From NCBI RefSeq assembly GCF_027921745.1, contig NC_079238.1, forward strand, positions 3,968,001 to 4,032,000: a DNA stretch of 64,000 nucleotides, given 5' to 3'. The notes under the pieces were generated by a model. That model searched no databases, had not been told where the DNA came from, and saw nothing but the letters and a program-made list of their open reading frames with translations. How positions within the stretch are numbered: the stretch's first letter is position 1; the number at the start of each line of letters is the position of its first letter. Below are positions 1-10,099 of this stretch, in pieces. The translations under genes and the position numbers were made by a program. Source of the DNA: Schizosaccharomyces osmophilus. Lineage: Eukaryota > Ascomycota > Schizosaccharomycetes > Schizosaccharomycetales > Schizosaccharomycetaceae.

Positions 1-180
1 GAGAAGGAATTCATAAACGATCAATTAAATTGTTGAAACCAAAACCATCCCAAATAAACAAAACTGTTGAAAGAGAGTGTGGGGTTAATACCTTACATAA
101 ATTTTTGAGCACAAAGCCCGGATAAACAAAACACAAACAGGTGAGGAATAAAAAACAAAATTAGCAAACACCATTTTACA

Positions 181-2010
181 TTACTTAGCCACTCCGTTGT
201 AAAGTTCAGGATGGAAATCTTCTAAGCTTCTCAATTTTGAGAAAATGTCAAACAAAGATTGGCCTCGTTCATAGTTATTGTCAACAATAACACAAAGCAC
301 CCAGCTGGACATCATGGATACCAATAACTTGTGTGTTTCAGATTTTGGATCATGGGCTGAAGCCCAAGCCATACCAAGAGAATACGCTTCGTCTTTCCAG
401 GCCAAGAATGAAGTAGATTCAACAATAGTCGGTTGAATTACCTCTCGATTAGGAAATACTCCCCATGTAACTGCATTGGGAACTTCATATGCGGCATTGG
501 TATCCAGTTTCCCAGAAACAGAAACGAAGAAGTAGGAAATATCTCCCATTTGGTGAAGAGAGGATTTCAATTCCTCAATCAAGGAAGGGTGTACGAAAAA
601 CTCAACGTAAGGCTTCTGGTATACATATCCGTTCGTTGGACCCCAGCCATGTACTGGGTCAGAGCTTTTAACGCCGTTTAGAGCAGGCTGGGAATTAATT
701 GTGAGATAAGCTCTCCTATTCATATTTTCCAGCTGACTTTGAATCACTTTTGCCTCCTCCGAGATGGGCATGTCGCTCCAGGGTAAACTGGTTTGTTTTT
801 TTGTGCAGTAACTTACAAAAAGCTCACCAAGCTCTTTATAGGATTTTGGACTGCCCCAGAGAGCCAAAATCTCAGCAGCCGACTGACGTAGGCCATGACG
901 GGAAGGATCAAATTCACCAAACGCAGGGCTACGAGAATCACCCCATCGACCATGAGGGAATTCATCCCATTGCTCTGTCCTTGACATATAGCTCTCTAAA
1001 CGAGTCCTCCAAAATATAGGACGAACATCTTCGTTTGCACGTTTGGTGCCGTTGGGGAAAATTTCCGTACGGTTTGTCGTCAGCTCGTTTTCCGGTTTTT
1101 CAGTTACTTGCTTAAGTTCTTCAACGAGCAATCCCAGTCGCTCGATAATCATTTTCACGGCCTTTTCTAAATTCATGGTATAAAAATGAAGACGGGTAAT
1201 GCCATTATCAATTAATTTTTGACAGAACTGTACCATTAAATCGGCACCACGTTCACGAACATCATCATCATTGTCTTTTACGGGTACAAGAGCGTCCATA
1301 AAATGTTGTGGAATTTTCACTCCACTCCATTTTGCTCTTCGAATGAATGAATCCCAAGCTTGAATGGGCATGATGCCTGGAAAAATGGGCACCAATATAC
1401 CATTTTCCCGGCATTTTTTTACCCATTCAACAAAATTATCGGCATCATAAAACATTTGCGTTACAATAAACGATGCACCAGCATCTACTTTTTCTTTTAA
1501 ATGATTTATACTTCTATCAATGTCGTCACCTGGTGAATATCCTTCAGGATAACCAGCGACACCAATGCAGATTTCATCTCCATAGTTCTTTTTTATATAT
1601 CGAACCAAATCTGCCGCATAGCGAAAGCCACCTTCCACTTGGGTCCATTCGGTTTCATTTTTGGGTGGATCCCCTCTCAGTGCCAAAACATTACGACAAC
1701 CAGACTCGTAAGCTTTCTTCAACGCCATTCTAATCATTTCGCCTGACATATTTGTACAAGTGAGATGCATGCACGTGTCGAGCTGAAAATCCTTTTGAGC
1801 AACATTTATAATCACCGGAGTCAAATCAGAAGTAGACCCGCCAGCACCCCAGGTCACATCTACGAACATTGGATATCCCCATTCTTTCATGCGATCTATA
1901 CGATTGTATAGATTTTGGATACCTGTGCTTGTTTTCGGTGGAAAAAACTCATAGCTCCATGTAACTTTGTCTTTCCAGCCCGGATCTTGAAGTTTGTCAC
2001 TTATTTTCAT
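181..2010 (-). CDS. met9: Methylenetetrahydrofolate reductase Met9
   Basis: Reduces 5,10-methylenetetrahydrofolate to 5-methyltetrahydrofolate, the methyl donor for methionine synthesis, in the cytosol. The N-terminal half (about residues 1-295) is the FAD-binding TIM-barrel: SYEFFPPKTS near residue 20 carries the conserved catalytic Glu, and the barrel motifs ALRGDPP, GVAGYPEG and FPGIMPI follow in order. The C-terminal half (about 340-609) is the regulatory extension typical of eukaryotic MTHFR. I start at the ATG at 2010 (609 aa); an upstream in-frame extension has only GTG. Length and sequence fit S. pombe Met9 (about 603 aa, from memory) better than its paralogue Met11. Single exon, followed by the window edge. 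Identity is secure; the choice of Met9 over Met11 is from remembered sequence. Confidence 0.95.
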   Translation of the reverse strand: MKISDKLQDPGWKDKVTWSYEFFPPKTSTGIQNLYNRIDRMKEWGYPMFVDVTWGAGGSTSDLTPVIINVAQKDFQLDTCMHLTCTNMSGEMIRMALKKAYESGCRNVLALRGDPPKNETEWTQVEGGFRYAADLVRYIKKNYGDEICIGVAGYPEGYSPGDDIDRSINHLKEKVDAGASFIVTQMFYDADNFVEWVKKCRENGILVPIFPGIMPIQAWDSFIRRAKWSGVKIPQHFMDALVPVKDNDDDVRERGADLMVQFCQKLIDNGITRLHFYTMNLEKAVKMIIERLGLLVEELKQVTEKPENELTTNRTEIFPNGTKRANEDVRPIFWRTRLESYMSRTEQWDEFPHGRWGDSRSPAFGEFDPSRHGLRQSAAEILALWGSPKSYKELGELFVSYCTKKQTSLPWSDMPISEEAKVIQSQLENMNRRAYLTINSQPALNGVKSSDPVHGWGPTNGYVYQKPYVEFFVHPSLIEELKSSLHQMGDISYFFVSVSGKLDTNAAYEVPNAVTWGVFPNREVIQPTIVESTSFLAWKDEAYSLGMAWASAHDPKSETHKLLVSMMSSWVLCVIVDNNYERGQSLFDIFSKLRSLEDFHPELYNGVAK

Positions 2011-2440
2011 TTTTACCACCCAATTTTGAAGGATCTTGCCCTAAGTAGTTAGTTGGCTTTGGTTAAGTTTTGAAAACACAATCTCCTATAAACCGCTACA
2101 AGAGATGGTTGATGTGGATAATTACGCTGGATTCTATTTACAGTATCGCGTAACGCTTCCTTAGCTGATAGTATTGAGCTTCATTACCATAATGATTGCG
2201 TATTCGGATGAAGTACTGCTAATTTCACTGAAGTGTGATGGAAGCGTAAATAAATAATAAAATGTACATAAAATCAAAAGATAAACAAAGCGCTGACAGG
2301 TGAATAGCTTGAACTCTATCATTAAATATAAAAACTTCTATAAAGTAAAATTATGATTTTTTTTTCCAACCATTCCCAAAGAACCAATGCACAGTACAAA
2401 TATATTGATAAATTCAGATTCAGACCAAGAAAAAAATTGC
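2011..2440. other. Intergenic: met9 promoter and rrp8 3' region
   Basis: The 430 bases lie between two minus-strand genes. They must hold the met9 promoter and the end of the rrp8 transcript. AT-rich; I see no RNA gene, repeat or convincing open frame. Confidence 0.6.
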
Positions 2441-3382
2441 TTACCGACGCTTGTAGATGCAGGCATTAAGAATAGGAGGAAGAGTCTGTGGCTTTTCAAG
2501 TAAAGGTCTTTTGACAAACTCGAAAAGCGTAAACATTTTATTACCCAAGGCAAGGGATGTATTTTCAAACCCCATTTTTGGGAGTTCTTGAGCGAAGACT
2601 TTACCACTTTTATCAGAAAAACGACTTTTAATTTCAGCAACCCATAATTGCCCTGTTTGTGGCTTCAAAACGCGGTGGGCTTCCTGCAAAAATGATTGCC
2701 AATTCGTTCCCATCAAACTCAGACAGAAGATGGCAATGTCGACGCTACCATCCTCTAAAGGAAGATTCGAGATATCCGAAGCTACAATAAACTTGTTTGC
2801 AGAAACGAGATCAAAACTTTGTACTTGGATATGCTTGGATGCCTCAAAAGTTGCGGCAATTTTAGCTTCTCCACATCCAAGATCTACCACGTTAACGGGT
2901 CGCTTCTTTTTATCGTACCTTTCCTTCAAAAAGCGAATAAAAACGTCAACTGGATTTTCAGGCCAGTTTTCAATCTGATGTCGAAATCCGGCATGGTACA
3001 CTTCAAACATGTCTGGACTATCCCGGAAAAGTTTCACAGCATCCTCGCTCTCTGTCGTGTATAATCGTTCATTGATCCATCGAAATTTAGCACCATCTAA
3101 TTTCCCTTTCATTTTCTTTTGAAGCATCGTCAAAGAATCTTCATTTGCTAACTTTTTATCGCCTTGCTGAGCAGGAGATGGTTGCTTGCTTTCAATTGCA
3201 AACTTCTCGCTTTCCTTTTGTTCTTGTTTCTGCTTTTTTGTTGATGGTTCTTGACCTTTCGAGTCCTTGTTCTTTATCAATTCAGGTTTTGCCTTTTCGG
3301 TCTGATTCTTTCTTTTTTTATATTCTTTGGGCTCTTGCCTTTTCGGCGGAGCACTTCCTAAATCCCAATTTACCTGAAACAT
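2441..3382 (-). CDS. rrp8: rRNA (adenine-N1) methyltransferase Rrp8
   Basis: Nucleolar SAM-dependent methyltransferase of the Rrp8 family, which makes an m1A in large-subunit rRNA and is linked to early pre-rRNA cleavage. The first 90 residues are Lys/Glu/Gln-rich low complexity, as is usual for the family. From about residue 105 the conserved core appears: FRWINERLYT, then the SAM-binding loop VVDLGCGEAKIA near 165, the acidic DISNLPLEDGSVD, the family signature FCLSLMGTNW and the invariant C-terminal tail ACIYKRR. Length 313 aa fits the family. The ATG at 3382 gives MFQVNW, similar to the family's MFNV-like start. No intron. Confidence 0.95.
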   Translation of the reverse strand: MFQVNWDLGSAPPKRQEPKEYKKRKNQTEKAKPELIKNKDSKGQEPSTKKQKQEQKESEKFAIESKQPSPAQQGDKKLANEDSLTMLQKKMKGKLDGAKFRWINERLYTTESEDAVKLFRDSPDMFEVYHAGFRHQIENWPENPVDVFIRFLKERYDKKKRPVNVVDLGCGEAKIAATFEASKHIQVQSFDLVSANKFIVASDISNLPLEDGSVDIAIFCLSLMGTNWQSFLQEAHRVLKPQTGQLWVAEIKSRFSDKSGKVFAQELPKMGFENTSLALGNKMFTLFEFVKRPLLEKPQTLPPILNACIYKRR

Positions 3383-3746
3383 ACTTTTTAGTGTATGTTT
3401 CTTTTTTTGCCCAAAATTGAATATGGCTAAGAGTGGACGACTGCCTTGAGAGTTCCATGTAAAATCCAGGCAAAATATCAGAATGCTGTTTTACTTAATC
3501 ATTAGTTTTTATCACGTACTTGAGAATTGTTAATTGTATTCTATTGTCTCTGAAAAGCAAATTCATTACCGGGTAGAATACATGATACAAAAGGTAAATA
3601 CGAAAATCTGGAAAAAAGTAAAGGGAAATTCATTTACACATCATAACAAACTTTTTTTTTCTAATAATTGGAATCATAAATAATTAGTTATTCCCTAGGG
3701 ATGCATGCGTCTATGTTGACTGTTTTATCAGTCTTTAAGCAAGCCA
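3383..3746. other. Intergenic: rrp8 promoter and mud1 3' region
   Basis: The 364 AT-rich bases contain a T-tract near 3652-3660. No gene or repeat is seen beyond the expected rrp8 promoter and mud1 terminator. Confidence 0.6.
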
Positions 3747-4795
3747 TTACAGAAGGAAAGAAGCTGCAACATCAACGTCTCCATTAGCCGCATCCAAAGC
3801 CTGAGCTGCTTCTAACGGATCAAAGCCCATACCGGTAAGCTGAGCAATCTTTGATTCAACCGCAGGATCCCCTGATACATTAACGATAGGATTATTAGGG
3901 GTACTTGAAGCCACAGAAGCACTTGGAGATGGTTTGGTATCATTTTTCGTACCCAAACGCATTCCACTAGAGGTATTAGATGCAGGAGCGTCCGAAGGAC
4001 TAGCCTCGACTCCGGGTGCTTGAGAAGCAACATGCATTTTCGGAATTTCAGATTCCCCTAAGAAAGAAACCTCTTGTCCATGAATTCGAAGAACGTTATT
4101 TTCCAAATCGATGCATGCTTGATATCTGCGTAACATGTCTAAACCAAGAAGCATATCAACGTCGCGACCCTCAATGACAGTAAAACGACAAGGAAGAAAC
4201 AGGCTCCCAATTTTCAAAGGAGCACTGTGTACAGAGCCTAGTATTTTTGCCATGCCTACACCCTTTGCGACACCTGAAAACCTCGTATCCAATAATCGAG
4301 TCAATCCACAGCGTGAAGCACAGTCGGCAGACAAAATGGTAGCCTGAGCCCCTGAGTCTACGAAAGCTTTTACTTTGTGTCCATTAATCTCAACGTCGAC
4401 AAAAAGCATATATACTTGCCCGAAAACCTCTGGGTGATTTTCAATGGCGTTTTGCATATTTTCTGCTATATTGGATTGATGAATTTGCTCTTCAATTTTT
4501 CGTTGGACTTCTACATCGAACAATTGATCATCCTAGAGTGTTACTGTTAGTATAACAAGCAAAATTTCTGTTACAGTGATCATACAGGAATCGTAGGCAT
4601 AGAAAGGGGAGCGGGACCAGACGACTGAGGTGTTGATAGGAGTTGTGAAAAATTTAATGTTTGCCAAATAGATGCAAATCGCTCAGGATCTTCTAAAACT
4701 TCTGCTAATTGTGGGAATTCGCTTTGTACGCGATTTAAAAGTATTGGTGTGGATAAAATAGTTCGGCGTATCTCTTCAACAGATAATTGATTCAT
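3747..4795 (-). CDS. mud1: Ddi1-like ubiquitin receptor/protease Mud1
   Basis: Orthologue of yeast Ddi1, a proteasome shuttle that binds ubiquitin chains. Two exons: 4586..4795 and 3747..4532. The intron 4533..4585 has donor GTATGA, branch CTAAC and acceptor TAG; phase is 0 and the joined protein is 331 aa, like S. pombe Mud1 (332 from memory). The N-terminus holds the Ddi1 helical region. A retropepsin-like aspartyl protease domain follows, with active-site DSGAQ near residue 128 and GLDMLRR after it. A Ser/Thr/Ala-rich linker leads to a C-terminal UBA domain with MGFDPLEAAQAL. The N-terminal ubiquitin-like domain of budding-yeast Ddi1 is absent. Only 18 bases separate the ATG from the stop codon of the upstream gene on the same strand. 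Confidence 0.93.
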
Positions 4796-4813
4796 TTTCT
4801 ACGAAAAATGGTC

Positions 4814-5305
4814 TTAGAGATGCTTTTTTTGAGTAGTGAAAGAGGTGGTAGAAGATTGGGATGCTGTAAGGGTGCAGGCTCTTATTATTCGCTTGGACAT
4901 ATGAACCGCCATCAACAAAGGAATCACCAAATAAGGAAGGTAAAAAGAAATTAAAATCCATTTTTGTTGAGCATAAAGTTCAAAGATACAGATCCAAGTT
5001 GTCGTGGCAGCATGGATTCCATACATCAACATCGAAAGCCATAATACAGGACTTTGTGTGTCTTTCCAGATGCTATAGGAGGCCCATAAAAAATACGGAA
5101 GCTGGATGAGTGCTTCAGAAACGAATAAACCATATTGCCATGGAGCATGGCTTTTTAGAATTGGATCATCATAGTTGTTCAAATAAAAGCGTCGAACAGC
5201 TGAAAGGGAAGGATATTTGTCTTGCACCCATTCAGAGATTGGAAGATCGACAAAGATTGCAGCAACAAAGTGAGTTAGAAAATAAACCAGGTAAAAGATA
5301 TCCAT
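4814..5305 (-). CDS. EXPERA/TMEM97-family ER membrane protein
   Basis: A 163-aa protein with four hydrophobic spans, near residues 3-22, 60-80, 92-112 and 124-142. The layout and conserved residues (DLPISEWVQDKYP after span 1, PWQYGLFVSEALIQLPYF before span 2) match the EXPERA domain family: sigma-2 receptor TMEM97 and yeast Ema19. Members are ER proteins that bind sterol-like ligands or help handle mitochondrial precursors. The tail ends in a Ser/Thr-rich segment and QKKHL; a Lys-rich C-terminus is common in this family and suggests ER retrieval. ATG at 5305, no intron. The family is a confident call by pattern; the exact role is not known from sequence. Confidence 0.8.
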   Translation of the reverse strand: MDIFYLVYFLTHFVAAIFVDLPISEWVQDKYPSLSAVRRFYLNNYDDPILKSHAPWQYGLFVSEALIQLPYFLWASYSIWKDTQSPVLWLSMLMYGIHAATTTWICIFELYAQQKWILISFYLPYLVIPLLMAVHMSKRIIRACTLTASQSSTTSFTTQKKHL

Positions 5306-5366
5306 TGAATTTCTTGTGGTCGGTGGGTTTCAGATCCAGATGAAATCTAAGTATGCGCAATTGATT

Positions 5367-5498
5367 TTACTTGTAGACTTCTTCGCTATTTTCTAGATTT
5401 TTTTCATCTTCTTTTTTAACAAATACTATATTGGTTTCTTCAACTTTAGCAAACATGTTTTCTGGATAAGCAACTTTGAGTGGAAGTCTGAGTCGCAT
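5367..5498 (-). CDS. Possible 43-aa ORF
   Basis: An ATG-started frame below the usual size cut-off, 62 bases upstream of the EXPERA gene on the same strand. The product begins MRLRLPLKVAYPENMF and ends in a charged Glu/Lys/Asn-rich tail. I do not recognise it. It could be a small real protein, an upstream ORF in the EXPERA gene's leader, or chance. A weak donor-like GTAAAA overlaps its stop codon. Confidence 0.2.
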   Translation of the reverse strand: MRLRLPLKVAYPENMFAKVEETNIVFVKKEDEKNLENSEEVYK

Positions 5499-6583
5499 TA
5501 TTTAAGAAACTATTTTTGGGCTATTCAAGTTATTTCAATTTTTTTGGAAAGCAGTTTTACTAAAAGTAAGCGGTTAGGCTAAGATTTTACAGCTTGGCAA
5601 AACGAAAACACAATCCCACATGGTTATGCTTTGTCATTTCTGTAAGCTCTGGGGTGGACTTTCTATTGATTACTGGAAATAACTTGCTTGACTGAACATT
5701 GCGAAGAAAGTCCTTCTTCCATCGACACTATTCCCTGTCTCAGTTACTATCCATTTGTAAGATATAATACTACGTGGATCAATAAACCCGACAGTTATTG
5801 AAGGCCCCATTTTAAATGAGTTTTTCAAACACTTAAATAAATTCCATTAGAGTTGCTAACCTGGACTTTACTTGGCATCAATCTTAATTTTGGTATCCGA
5901 TAGAAGAACCAGTTTGCTGGATTGCATCGAATAGGAGATTGAAATTAGCGAGGTATTTACTTATTTATTTTTTACTATGTTCATTACGATTACGTCGAGA
6001 ATGAAGGGATCGTTTACTGTACTTACTTGGTAAACCGAAAGGCTCAGTAATTTATACTAGTACTCTTCGAAACTGTCGTCAACAATGAAGGGCATATGCG
6101 CGAAGGAATATGAATACAAGGATACGAAATAATTTCTTGTATTACCTGGTGACTTCCAACTATGGCATTTCTTGTTTCTCTGCGAATATTCAATTTAGAG
6201 ATTTTTGCAGACACCCATAGAAGTTATTTTATGGTTTTGAAACTTCACTATATCAAACCTTCTAAAATATTGAATCACCCCAGACACAAGTTTGGTCAAA
6301 CATGATAGAATGCGTACGGTTGTATCAAATAAAAGAATCACCCTTAAGTACCTTCTGAAACGGATTTTAACAATGATACTACTCAAATCAAAAACGCAGA
6401 ATTAATCTAATTAAGAAAATCAACTCTTTGCCGACTTACTCAAATCTCTCATAGTAATCCATAATGTAGCTACAGAAAGTGACTTGGAATTATCATAACC
6501 GACATTCTTTTCGTTACTGGTAAAAATCAATGGTTTCCTTATTAAATTAGTTCATTCTTGTATATTACTTTCTAATCTATAAT
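5499..6583. other. 1.1-kb gap upstream of alg10
   Basis: AT-rich DNA with stop codons in all frames. The longest frames start at non-ATG codons and have no recognisable content. It holds divergent promoters for alg10 and the EXPERA-side genes. No tRNA, LTR-like end or tandem repeat was seen. Confidence 0.5.
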
Positions 6584-7985
6584 ATGAGTATACAAAAGGG
6601 CCGTCTGGTAAGGGCAGTATATGGAGCCGGTGCAGGCTCAAACCTCGTCAAATTGTGGATCCTGATAACCCTTGTATCATTTCTCTTGGTTAATCGCTAT
6701 GTCGATATTCCTTATATGGATGAAATCTTTCATGTCTCCCAAGCACAAAGATATTGCAATCAGGATTGGAGATGGGATCCAGCCATTACTACTCCTCCAG
6801 GTCTATACTTGCTGTCTTACTTTTTAAAGACTATACTTGGGTGTAATTTGTTTCATCTTCGTTTTCTGAATTTTGCCCTCGGGGTTATTGGTATGCCGGT
6901 CATTTTGTTTGATATCAGCACACAGTTGAACACTAAGAGTCGTGGGTTCCCATTAGTCCTTTCCTCTTTACCTCCATTATGGTTCAGTTTCCTACTTTAT
7001 TATACCGATACCGCTAGTACTGTAATAACTTTATTAGCTTATGATTTGGCACTAAGGAATGCCGCCATATCAAGTTCTGTCTTTTGCTTTTTTAGTTTGT
7101 TCTTCCGGCAAACAAACATTCTTTGGGTCGGCTATATAATATATACTTTGATTACCAATGATTTGTCATTTTATAATCCTAAATTGTCTGAAGCAACCTT
7201 TATCGATTTCCTTTTGGCAATTACTTCTTTTATTGGAAGCCTCCTGAGAAATATGAGAAAAATTTGGAGAAGAATACTTCCATTTGCCTTTGTCATTGCT
7301 TTTTCGTTGGGCTTTTTAATATGTAATGGAGGTATTGTTTTAGGCGATAAATCAAATCACAAACCAGTTATTCATCTCTCCCAGATAAACTATTTTATTG
7401 CCTTTTTATTTATTTTTTCTTTCCCATCTTGCTTGTCTCCGCAGTTGAAAAGGGCATTCTGGAAAACAAAGATTCATTCTCATCTATTTTCGCGCATAAC
7501 TCTTTTGCTTCTTCCCTTGCTGTTTCTTATCATTAAATATAATACGTATGTTCTTTATTTGGATGATTTCTAACAAAGATAGAATTATGCACCCGTTTCT
7601 TCTTGCCGATAATCGCCATTATGTGTTCTATGTATTTAATCGATTCCGCAGATACTGGTGGTTAAAATACCTTGGAGCACCAGTATATGCTTTATGTTAC
7701 AATTTATTTATTAAAGAAGTTTCTCATCACATGTCTGTCTTAGATTTTACTGTCATGACGCTGGCTACTTTGCTCACATTAGTACCAGCTCCCTTGGTCG
7801 AATTTCGATACTTCATTCTTCCATGTTTATTTTGGCGGATAAAGGTTCCCTGGCAATCAAAAAATGCTTTATTGACAGAATTCATTTTCCATATGTCCCT
7901 GAACGCTATCAGCGTGTATATATTCGTATATCGCCCATTTGTTTGGCCTTCTGAGACAGAAAACTTACAAAGGTTTATGTGGTAG
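6584..7985 (+). CDS. alg10: Alpha-1,2-glucosyltransferase Alg10
   Basis: ER enzyme that adds the third and last glucose, from dolichyl-phosphate-glucose, to the lipid-linked oligosaccharide before N-glycan transfer. Exons 6584..7545 and 7583..7985. The 37-base intron has donor GTATGT, branch TTCTAAC and acceptor TAG, and the join restores the family signature TIMHPFLLADNRHY. The product is 454 aa. The N-terminal luminal motif YMDEIFHVSQAQRYC and the TTPPGLYLLSY loop are diagnostic of Alg10. About ten hydrophobic spans follow. The C-terminus has PLVEFRYFILPC, typical of ALG glucosyltransferases. The intron is one of the shortest in the window. Confidence 0.94.
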
Positions 7986-8743
7986 ACCAAGACGACATTG
8001 TTTCTATCATTATATTCCTTAAGATATGTATTGTTCACCAGGCGGGTAGGTAAGCTAAATTTGGACTTGAAAAAATGCCTATATATTGTCCAGAACCGTA
8101 TTACAGAAAATCATGACAGGCGAATGCGACATTTGAAACAAAATACAGTATAACGAGATACTCCAAAAAAAAGTTGGTTTGAAATGTACCTTTTTAAACA
8201 ATAACTATTACAAAATATCAATTTGAAACACCATATATGCTATACGTAGCGTTCAATGCCTATGTTTAATAATGGCAGTGCTTTCCAAAAAGATGGTAAA
8301 CGAGGGTCAGAGCTCTTTTGATTCATTACTCTAGGCTCACTAAGGAGTTACCATTTAGGATATGTTTCAGTCTAATTTATTTTGTATAATACTGAGTATT
8401 TTAGAGCGACCAAAACATTTCTTCATTTTAGAAGAAAAAAAAAAAAAAAAAAAAACTCACATTACCAATTAGCGAACACTTCACCCAGCCGGGTTTATTC
8501 TTTCCGCATATCAAAGAAAGCCTTTCGTTTGTTGTTTTTCTTTTACTTTATTACTTTGTTAAATTTAAATTTTTGTGTTTCATAATAGTTTAAAAACTGG
8601 TGAACCGTCATAAATCAAAATAATATTAATCACAGCTTTAGTAAAGGTTACTGTGCCAAACAATTGAAGTACAAAACTTTAAAAATTTGACTTTTTCATT
8701 CTTTCTTTTCTTTTTTTTCCTCGTCTTTTGAAAGCATAGGGAT
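7986..8743. other. Intergenic: alg10 3' end and coq2 promoter
   Basis: The 758 bases between two plus-strand genes are AT-rich, with a 21-base A run at 8435..8455 and a T-rich stretch at 8698-8720 just before the coq2 ATG. No further gene is supported. Confidence 0.55.
8435..8455 (+). repeat. Poly(A) tract, 21 bases
   Basis: An uninterrupted run of A in the coq2 upstream region. It may act as a nucleosome-excluding poly(dA:dT) element of the promoter; it could also be simple slippage. Confidence 0.9.
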
Positions 8744-9835
8744 ATGTTGAAAACTGCTCCCAGAATATATCATCCTTTCATTCCTACAAGATGCCAATTA
8801 ACATACACTTCTTTTTTTAAGAAACATTCCGTGTCTTCTCTTTCCCTTCGGCAGATCTTTGGGTATAGATCAATAAGTGGATCTAATCAGGACAAAACCA
8901 AACCTTTAGCAGCTGTTAAAAAGCCTCTGTTTTCACGTTTATCTGAAAGAATAAATGCATATGCTCATTTGTCCCGTGCCTATAATCCGACTGGAACATT
9001 CTTGCTTTACAGTCCGTGTACATGGTCAATTCTAATGGGCGCTTATTCCGTTAATAGCAGCATGTTCGATGTATGTAAGATACTTGCGCTTTTCGGGGCT
9101 GGTTCCTTCTTAATGCGAAGTGCTGGATGCGTTGTCAATGATCTTTGGGATCGAAAGTTGGATGCTAAAGTTGAACGGAGCAAATCAAGACCATTAGCTA
9201 GCAAGTTGGTTAGCGTCCGTGAGGCTGTATCAGTTTTAGGTGTTCAGTTAACTGCAAGCCTTGGTATCCTTCTACAGCTCAATCCTTATACAATTAAATT
9301 AGGTGTTGCATCTCTCCTTCCTGTTTGCATTTATCCTGCTATGAAGCGAGTAACCTACTATCCACAAGTCGTCCTTGGTTTAACATTTGGATACGGTGCC
9401 GTCATGGGATGGCCGGCTTTAGTGGGAGAAGCTTGTATGAATTGGTCAGTTGTTGCTCCCCTGTACCTAAGTACAGTATCCTGGATTGTCTTGTATGACA
9501 CTATTTATGCCCATCAAGATAAACGTGATGATGTGAAAGCTAATATTTATTCTATGGCTCTTCGCTATGGTGAAAATACCAAACCACTTCTGACAGGCCT
9601 AGCTCTTTTCCAATTGAGCATGCTTACCACTGCCGGTATATGCAACAATCAAGGGCTTTTGTTCTATACTGTGGGTGTTGCAGGAACTGCTTACCGCATG
9701 CTTTCCATGATCTATAAAGTAAATTTGGACTCCCCGAAGGACTGCTTTAGCTGGTTTAAGACAAACTCTAATACAGGCTATTTGATAACTGCTGCCATCG
9801 CTTTGGACTGGCTTGCCAAAGCTTATACCTCTTAA
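8744..9835 (+). CDS. coq2: 4-hydroxybenzoate polyprenyltransferase Coq2/Ppt1
   Basis: Mitochondrial inner-membrane prenyltransferase that joins the polyprenyl tail to 4-hydroxybenzoate in ubiquinone synthesis. The 363-aa product has a Ser/Arg-rich N-terminal presequence (about residues 1-45). The UbiA core carries both Asp-rich Mg/diphosphate motifs: NDLWDRKLD near 130, followed by RPLASK, and DTIYAHQDKRDD near 255. About eight hydrophobic spans are visible. ATG at 8744, no intron. Length agrees with S. pombe Ppt1 (about 360 aa). Confidence 0.95.
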   Translation: MLKTAPRIYHPFIPTRCQLTYTSFFKKHSVSSLSLRQIFGYRSISGSNQDKTKPLAAVKKPLFSRLSERINAYAHLSRAYNPTGTFLLYSPCTWSILMGAYSVNSSMFDVCKILALFGAGSFLMRSAGCVVNDLWDRKLDAKVERSKSRPLASKLVSVREAVSVLGVQLTASLGILLQLNPYTIKLGVASLLPVCIYPAMKRVTYYPQVVLGLTFGYGAVMGWPALVGEACMNWSVVAPLYLSTVSWIVLYDTIYAHQDKRDDVKANIYSMALRYGENTKPLLTGLALFQLSMLTTAGICNNQGLLFYTVGVAGTAYRMLSMIYKVNLDSPKDCFSWFKTNSNTGYLITAAIALDWLAKAYTS

Positions 9836-10099
9836 CAGCATACTAATTTTGGTAAAAATAAATTCATTAAAGTAGGTTATAAACGCACAATACGAATTGT
9901 AATATTTCCCGAATTGTATGAGCTTTTAACACCCTTCATTGCATCATGTCATAAAAATAACATTTTATTAAACTACAAGGTACCTTTTCAATATTCTGAA
10001 ATAATGAATTATGAATTTACTTACGACTGGTAATGTCATTTTTGGGGCGTCCAACATATATTCAGATTTAATCCAATATTGCAATCCTACATAAACAGA

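Noticed and set aside
2011-2019. Upstream start of met9 (also eIF5B at 13189, sap114 at 56850, cwf19 at 32740)
   Set aside because: These extensions begin at GTG or TTG. The first ATG agrees with family N-termini.
3747-4532. Retropepsin-like DSGAQ motif as part of a mobile element
   Set aside because: It sits between a Ddi1 helical region and a UBA domain in the host gene mud1.
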